Shown here: positions 57,795 to 64,000 of the stretch, one piece after another
Numbering within the stretch: position 1 is the first letter of the stretch
Layout: each line of letters begins with the position of its first letter
Program-made: the position numbers and the translations under genes
The notes under the pieces: model-generated
Seen by the model: only the letters and a program-made list of their open reading frames with translations
What the model was told of the DNA's origin: nothing
Database searches by the model: none
Source of the DNA: Apoda limacodes
Lineage: Eukaryota > Arthropoda > Insecta > Lepidoptera > Limacodidae
Reading direction: 5' to 3'
Assembly (NCBI GenBank): GCA_946406115.1
Contig: OX291557.1
Location: 14,168,501-14,232,500, forward strand
DNA: 64,000 bases

Positions 57795-57890
57795 AATACT
57801 ACCATGCGTTTGACACACACTACCATGCGTTCGACACACACTACCATGCCTTCGACGCACAATAACATGCTCTCGACACACACACAAACA
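57795..57890. repeat. 21-bp tandem repeat, four copies
   Basis: ctaccatgcgttcgacacaca repeats with single-base changes, ending in a (CA)n stretch. Twenty-one bases are seven codons, which creates a repeated VCVERMV frame on the - strand; this is a by-product. Confidence 0.85.
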
Positions 57891-58064
57891 CACATACCAT
57901 AGTTTAATATATGAAATATTTTTAATAACTTTCGCCGCTGTGCACACTTGCTTGGGATGGTCAAAACGAGTGATTCGTTGAATCACTAATACAACACTAT
58001 GCGCCACGCTTGCAAAATTTAAAAAAAAAAAGATCAATTGCAGCTGTCAGTTTAGTCTATATAA

Positions 58065-58358
58065 TTAAAAATCAAGGTTTAGTACGTCTGAATCAAAATT
58101 TGACATGATACAATTAACATTAGAGGGTAAAGGGATGAATTTCGACAATGAGTTATATAAAGATGATTTATTATATAGAGGACAACAAAATAAAATATGG
58201 TTAATGTCACCATCTTCTGCACCACACTCACATAGAGAGTAATCCTTGACCCTGATTTTTTTAAGGAAAACCGGGGTGCAGCAGAATCCAAATCGAATGC
58301 GGCATAAAATTGATGTAAAAAGCTTGCTCAATTTATACTTAAAAAACCATGGTTTCAA
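58065..58358 (-). pseudogene. I-clade LINE ORF2 C-terminal Cys/His segment
   Basis: RIRFGFCCTPVFLKKIRVKD and LCECGAEDGDINHILFCCPL form the terminal zinc-binding segment of I-group ORF2 (CxC...HxxxxC). A stop follows at 58065, so the C terminus is complete. Confidence 0.8.
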
Positions 58359-59215
58359 AGGGAGATTGTTTGAATTTTCGAATATGAGTCATTATCTTTC
58401 TGACTTCTTTCCTTCCAATACTTGGACCAATCAGAATATAAAGTTTTTATTGGTTGGTTTATTAAATCATGAGTGTACAATTTAAATGTGTGAAGATCAC
58501 CACATAAGACAGCTTCTTTGGCCACTTGATCCGCTTTCTCATTGCCAAAAATTCCTGAATGACTTGGAATCCATACTAGATTTACTAATAAACCCTGCTT
58601 GGAACATTGAAACAAAAGTTCTTTTATGTTGTAAATAATAGGGTTATGAACTTTAGACGAAAATTCTTTAATTATTAGTTGGAGGCTACTTAGGGAGTCT
58701 GAAAAAACTAACGTTTTTTTTAGGCGAAATAGCATCAAGTATTTTATGGCTTCTAGAATACCAATACATTCCCCCGTAAACACTGAAGCTTCAGGGGGGC
58801 ATTTTTTTTAACAACGATATTATAATTAGAATGAAAAATACCTATTCCCACACAACCTAATGGATCTAATTTTGAATCATCTGAAAAAATATGTGACCAT
58901 CCATTCCATTTTTCGTCAATAATTCTTAAAAAATGTTTGTTAGCAAAAAAATCATCTTTTTCTATCCCAAAAATAAAAATAATTTTAGGCTTAAATAAAA
59001 TTGTTTCCAGTGAAAATTTATATAATGGCAATTTAGGAAGATGGAAAGTTGGGGATTTTAAATTCATATACCTTCTAAAGCTAATTACAAAACTAGGGGG
59101 ATCTTTCTTAGACCAGTATATACCATTTGTAACAAAATTATTTAAACTCACAAGACGGTGAATAATGGGATGAAATGAGAACTGACAGCAACGAAACAGG
59201 AAACGATCGGCTTAG
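58355..59215 (-). pseudogene. I-clade LINE RNase H domain
   Basis: FSDDSKLDPLGCVGIGIF (near 58870) supplies the first Asp, FTGECIGILEAIKYL the Glu, LVFSDSLSSLQLI the next Asp, and WIPSHSGIFGNEKADQVAKE the His and final Asp, so all RNase H1-type catalytic residues are present. A frameshift at about 58780-58800 splits the domain. It would remove the RNA strand during target-primed reverse transcription. Confidence 0.85.
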
Positions 59216-60577
59216 AGCTGTCGACTTAGGTTTAATGGAGGGTCAGCACATTCCACCTGTAGAGATTTGTTTGGGCTGTGTCTCATGGCTCCGATGATTA
59301 TACGTAAAGCTTTTGATTGTATTTTGTCGAGTTTGTTACCAGAATTTTGGTTCATAGGTTGAAACAAAAATGTCCCATGATCTAAAATACTCCTGATGAC
59401 AAAGTTATACAATAATTTTAAAGAGTAAGGGTGTGAGCCCCACCAACAGCCAGATAAACATCGAAGAATATTAATATTCCTTTCGCACTTTGAAATGATG
59501 TAATCACAATGAGGGATTCCTGATAGTTTAGAGTCTAAATTTAAGCCAAGGAATTTAATACTTTTTTTCACTACAAGTGAAATTCCGTTAATTTTTATAT
59601 TGATACTGGGGATATTTCGTTTTCTGCTAAAAACTACACACGAGCTTTTAAGAGGGGAAAATTCTAAGCCAGATTTTTGAAGCCAACTGTTTAGAGTGAA
59701 ACGAGATTGGTTAATGGAATCTACCGTTAAAGTTATATTATTGTTAGAAGAATAGACGAGAATATCATCAGCGTATTGCAACATATTACTTTGTGGGCCA
59801 ATAGAAAGGTACAGATCGTAAGTATAAACGTTAAATAAAATTGGACTAATAACTGAGCCTTGAGGAAGTCCTTTATACACAATCCTTGATGATTTAATTT
59901 GTTTATTATCAGTTTTTAAGTAAATAGTTCTTTCACATAATATATTAGAGAAGATATTAATAAATTTCTTTGGAGTGCCGATTTTAATAAGTTTTCTAAC
60001 TAAAATTGGAATCTGGACATTATCGTAAGCAGATGAGATATCAAGAAAGGTAGCTACCGTATAATCATTTTTACTAAATGCCAACCTGACGTCTGTTGTG
60101 AAAATGGATAGATTGTCTAATGTACTTTTGGCTTTTCTAAAGTCGAACTGATTTTTAGCTAGGCTTTCGTTATTTTCAATAAACCAGTCAAATCTATTTT
60201 TTACCAAATGTTCTGCGATTTTGGCAAGAACAGTAGAAAGAGCAATCGGGCGGATGAGAATCGATTTCATTGGGATCTTTATTTGGTTTTTTTATTGGAA
60301 TTATAATTTGAGATTTCAAAGTGTTGGGAACATAACCTGAATCAAAAATCGCATTTACTAACTCAAGATAATACAATTGAATGGCCTCACTGGAATTAGC
60401 TAAAAAAGAATATGTGATTCCGTCTAGACCTGGGGAAGAGTCTTTAGACGATTTTAAGACATCTTTTAGCTCTTTTAGAGAGAATGGAGAGTTTATAGTA
60501 TCTTTATGATACTCATCTAAAAACTTTTGAGGTAGCTCTTGCAGTTGAGGACATGTTGGAGGAGCTAATTTATCCAT
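59212..60577 (-). pseudogene. I-clade LINE reverse transcriptase
   Basis: 60577-60194 has KDSSPGLDGITYSFL and TLKSQIIIPIKKPNKDPNEI; 60270-59212 continues with AEHLVKNRFDWFIENNESLA, FLDISSAYDNV (motif A), GLPQGSVISPILFN (motif B) and LQYADDILVYSS (motif C, YADD intact). One frameshift near 60230 separates them. The three motif regions and the thumb are otherwise complete. Confidence 0.92.
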
Positions 60578-60606
60578 GAAGTTATCAGCCCAATTTTGAC
60601 AGGGAA

Positions 60607-61803
60607 CTACAAATGAAGATTTAGGCGTCTGTGAATTTCTGAATTTATTAATATTTTTCCAAACTGTAGATTAGGGTGTTTGAGGTAAAATGGACTCACA
60701 AAATGTTTTCCATCCTGTTTGTTTTTAGATTTAAAATTTTCATCACTCATATTCCTGTTATAGGTGACTTCAGCTTTCTTCCGATTTCTTATTGCCGTAG
60801 TGCAATCATGATCCCACCAAGGGGGGGATGGAATTTTTGTTCTGTAAGAGTTTTTGAGGGGAAATGTTTTATCTGCACTATTTATTATAAACTTAACTAA
60901 AGCCTCTGAGCATTCAAAAGTGTTGAGATGATATATTTTTGGTAAGAACGGAAGTTCAGAATTTTGGTGATTTTTAAATTTCTCCCAATTAGGGTTATTA
61001 ATATTATACTTTAAAAGAGGCTTTTTGTAGTAACTACCCTTAGCGGAATGGCAAATAGTTTCTAGGAAAATTGGATAATGTCTACTGCCATATGTATTGG
61101 CAAGAACCTGCCATGATAGTTTTGAAGCTAAATCTGGGGTACAAAAATATAAATGTATCGCACTAATTTTTTCTGAAGGCCGAGTTCGAAAAGTCGGCGA
61201 GCCAACATTTAATAAACAAAGGTTATGAAGATCAAACATTTCCAGCATCTGATTGCCTATATTGTCGCTAATATCGGATCCCCATGTTTGATGATGGCAA
61301 TTGAAATCTCCGAGTACAACGAAAGGCTTAGGAAGGGAAGAGAATATAGACTTTAGTACTTGACAAACTGATACTGAGGGATGAGCAACGTATATAGAAC
61401 AATAAGTAATTTGATGTATTTTAACTGCAACAGCTTGAAAGCTGTCACAAAGTGGAGTTAAATCCACTATAGAATGAAGTATATTATTTCTAATTAAAAT
61501 GGCAGTGCCTGCATAGCCATCATGTCTATCTTGTCTAATGCAAACAAATTCTGGAAAATTAAATGTGATATCTGGCTTTAGCCAGGTTTCAGTAAGAGTA
61601 ATTACAGAAGGAGAGAATTAATTAACTAAATAAATTAAATCGGACTTTTTATTCCGTATGCTTTGACAGTTCCATTGAACTATTTTGACTTGGGCCATTA
61701 TTTTGGATGGTGTTAGGAGGAGAAGTAAAAGAAGCAGCGTTGGACGGTCCATCATTACGTGATTTCGAAAAACGATTGATGAAGATAACAAGAGAGTTGA
61801 CAA
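60607..61803 (-). pseudogene. I-clade LINE apurinic-type endonuclease
   Basis: Starts MAQVKIVQWNCQSIRNKKSD at about 61700, followed by a stop (at 61618) where the family reads on, then LTETWLKPDITF (catalytic ETW), DGYAGTAILIRNN, VVLGDFNCHHQTWGS (catalytic D and N) and GSRHYPIFLE. The family has SDHxP in the last motif; here the Asp is Arg, a loss of an active-site residue on top of the stop codon. The segment after it leads to RT. The enzyme would nick target DNA. Confidence 0.88.
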
Positions 61804-62050
61804 AATCTTGAAAAGTAGTATCCTCTATGTTAGAAATCTTTTTTTTCTAAATATCCACAGCCATTTGATGGCGATAGAATAGCAAAATCGTTAATCAAAG
61901 TTTGGTGAGCTTGTTTGTCATAGCCTGTAGCTACTTTGAAAGGAGCTTTAGGCTTCAAGAATATTGTTTTTTTATAACTCTCATGAGGGTGATTAGAAGT
62001 ATTTTTGCTGGGTAAAAAATCAGTAACGAATGTTTTACCTCTACTAGGAC

Positions 62051-62350
62051 CTAGAGTAACTTCGGCATAGGACTTTCCACATGGGGGATGCAGTTAACAA
62101 GCCTCCATGTATGATAGTGATTTTTCAGCCATTGTACATTTAATACCTTTTTGGCGTTGGTGTTCCGGATATTTACTATTTGTGGCAAAATGATTGCCCT
62201 TGCACGAGATACAAAGAGCATCATCTTCTTGGATATCACACGAGTCACCAGTATGATTTTGCGAACATTTATAACATCGCGGGTTGGAGCGACACAAGCT
62301 TTTTGTATGCCCGAATCGACAACGGTTCCAGAAAGTTACTCCATTTAGAA
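62051..62350 (-). pseudogene. I-clade LINE ORF1 (gag) zinc knuckles
   Basis: WNRCRFGHTKSLC, CYKCSQNHTGDSC and CISCKGNHFA are three consecutive CCHC-type knuckles as in I-group ORF1 proteins. The frame enters at about 62350 without a start, so the N-terminal half was lost by 5' truncation. Confidence 0.82.
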
Positions 62351-63654
62351 CCGTGAGAATTTAGAATTGTCACCGAAATGAAAGCAATTCTTCAAACAAT
62401 TAATTGTTTTGACAGGTAACTAGTAAATAAATATAACACTTATCAATCCACTATTGTTACTTTTATATTTACAAATAAATAAAAAATTTGTTGGAAATAC
62501 ACAAAGTCCAATCTTTCAATCTGTGAATACTGAAAAATACTAGAACCGTAAATAAGGAGCTTTAACTTTTTTAATTCTAGATGTTGCATGAAATTTTATT
62601 CTTTCTCTTACATTTCTGCTGGGATATTGCTGTTGAAAACTTTTCCTAGTTGTGATGCAATAATGGGAATAAGTAAATCTCTAAAAATTCCTTAGGTATC
62701 TTGGTTATTAATAGTTATTGGTGTAACATGTAGATAAACTTTACTGAGTATACAATATCTTCCTGGCTCATCTTGTTGTTTATATTACTTATACTTCTTT
62801 ACATTAATACCTATATTATGACTCAAATTTTTCTTATTATGCTATTTAGGCATTAAATTTACAAGCATAGAATGATTTTTGGATAAACATATATTTAAGT
62901 CAGGAATCAAACCTGCGAAACTATTTATATATAGGTTCACAGCAATAGTGTCTCCATTTGTACCTCTATTGTAAATAATGTTTTATTTAGTGCAGGTTCG
63001 AGTTGTGGCCTGAGATCTAATCTGCTGACTATGTCTTTGCTTTAAAAATTCTTACTTCTTTTTTCAAGACATTCTGCTTTAGTACCAATAAAAAATATAC
63101 CTTGGTGAATCATGTTTTAAAAAAAAATGGTACAATACAATCTTTATTAGTTATTCTAGGTAACCACTTTGTAGTTATTTCTACTGTACCACTAAGGGAA
63201 CTCATTGTGATGCTTTTTGTTACAATTTACCATTTCAAGCAAAGTGCAGAGCAAATGCTCAACAAGGATCATCTACATTTTGCAAGTTGTCCAAATAATT
63301 TATTTTGCATAGGCATATGCAACACAAATGAACTCATTGATATAACATCAGTTAACTGGTTAAATTCAAGCAGAACAGGGGCAAAGATGTGAAAGAAGAG
63401 TCTAGACAATATGCTATTCTAAATCCTTTATTTATCACTGTTTCAGGTGAAGTGCAAATTCCAGACTGCAACTCAACTGGGATCATCGTCACTATGGAAG
63501 TTAATAACATTTAACATTATGTCTAATTTAATGAATATGACTTCACAAATGGGCTATCTTACTGTTCAATCTCCAATCTCAGATTAACTGTTTTAGCTCA
63601 AATACAGAACAGAGGCAAGTTATTTAAAATGAAATAGGCAGATTGTGAAATGAA
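62351..63654. other. AT-rich non-coding DNA
   Basis: A 96-codon + frame at 63102-63392 has no recognisable family, start context or splice sites. Nothing else was seen. Confidence 0.4.
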
Positions 63655-63780
63655 CTCATGCCAAGGTTTTCTATAAGGACTGCAGTATGGGGTTCTTCAA
63701 GGGAGAAGTAATTAGAGATCACGAGCTTGTTTGCCAACTAAGAATATGTGGTTATATATGGGGTAACTCCCGACACTTCA
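63655..63780 (-). repeat. Lepidopteran 'gcaaacaagct' repeat fragment
   Basis: On the - strand: agttggcaaacaagctcgtg, then tcccttgaagaaccccatac and gcagtccttatagaaaacct. It lacks the middle of the family. Confidence 0.55.
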
Positions 63781-64000
63781 TTTCAATTTCGCTTTGATTT
63801 TAGAATCAAATAAATCAATCATATAATATATATCACCTTTTTATGCAACAAAATCAAATAGCATTATTTAGATTACACACCACTGAATGTTATTACAATG
63901 TAAGTATTTGAAATTATTGACAAGAGTGCCGTATGATTGAAATTGGGATTGTCGTCGAGAATCGGCCCCTTGTTTTGATCATTACTATATTCACAGATTT

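Larger units (their letters stand above)
58060..62350 (-). mobile_element. 5'-truncated I-clade LINE
   Basis: The - strand order is gag zinc knuckles, AP-type endonuclease, reverse transcriptase, RNase H and a C-terminal Cys/His segment. A LINE with an RNase H domain after RT and CCHC knuckles in ORF1 belongs to the I group (I, Nimb and relatives). The N-terminal part of ORF1 beyond 62350 is missing. Several frameshifts and an in-frame stop show it is inactive. Confidence 0.88.

Noticed and set aside
57749..58037. Frames with VCVERMV repeats
   Set aside because: Arise from the 21-bp tandem repeat.
63102..63392. 96-codon + strand frame
   Set aside because: No domain, no promoter or splice signals, composition like the flanking AT-rich DNA.

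Overview
This window looks like nuclear DNA from a moth or butterfly (Lepidoptera). It is AT-rich, has long introns with GT-AG borders, and is crowded with repeat families typical of lepidopteran genomes: Helitron-like elements ending in CTAGT, a short retroposon containing a 'gcaaacaagct' core, the 'gggttccgtacc' repeat, and BEL/Pao, copia, I-clade, Penelope, hAT and Tc1/mariner remnants. No bacterial-type operons, rRNA genes or CRISPR arrays are present. The species cannot be named from sequence alone.

Host genes. One host gene can be followed on the + strand. A CpG-rich putative first exon (about 10245-10871) ends in a strong splice donor. Three coding exons follow (21691-21791, 27757-27937, 30212-30484); their phases fit exactly and give a 184-residue protein that I do not recognise. 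An AATAAA lies at 30836. Its introns hold many of the repeats. Two weaker candidates for terminal exons lie on the - strand (53215-53315 and 55657-55754).

Left part (1-9340): a LINE fragment; a broken hAT transposase preceded by a convincing heat-shock-type promoter; a 120-bp tandem repeat; and a Penelope-like element whose 5' end abuts an inverted tail of a second copy and which carries a decayed hammerhead-ribozyme-like hairpin.

Intron region (10872-30211): two small TIR elements with target-site duplications; then the most unusual structure of the window, a 1483-bp near-identical inverted duplication (16078-17560 and 18059-19541). One copy lies between 130-bp inverted arms inside a hAT element (17624-19950) that has its own target-site duplication. 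A LINE reading frame continues across the breakpoint only in the left copy, so the left copy looks like the source and the hAT copy the captured product. Further on are a composite satellite (23750-24800), an 81-bp minisatellite (28550-29110) and several Helitron-like elements.

Right part (30842-64000): AT-rich intergenic DNA with more repeats; then a three-level nest. A decayed copia element (40344 to about 51965) is interrupted by a BEL/Pao retrotransposon (42136-49239, - strand, perfect 5-bp target duplication GTATA), whose left LTR is itself interrupted by a 949-bp TA-inserted element with a G-rich 17-bp terminal inverted repeat. A 104-bp satellite follows (49930-50860). Next come a Tc1/mariner-type DDE fragment (56465-56915, -) and a 5'-truncated I-clade LINE (58060-62350, -). 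All transposon coding regions seen carry stops, frameshifts or deletions.
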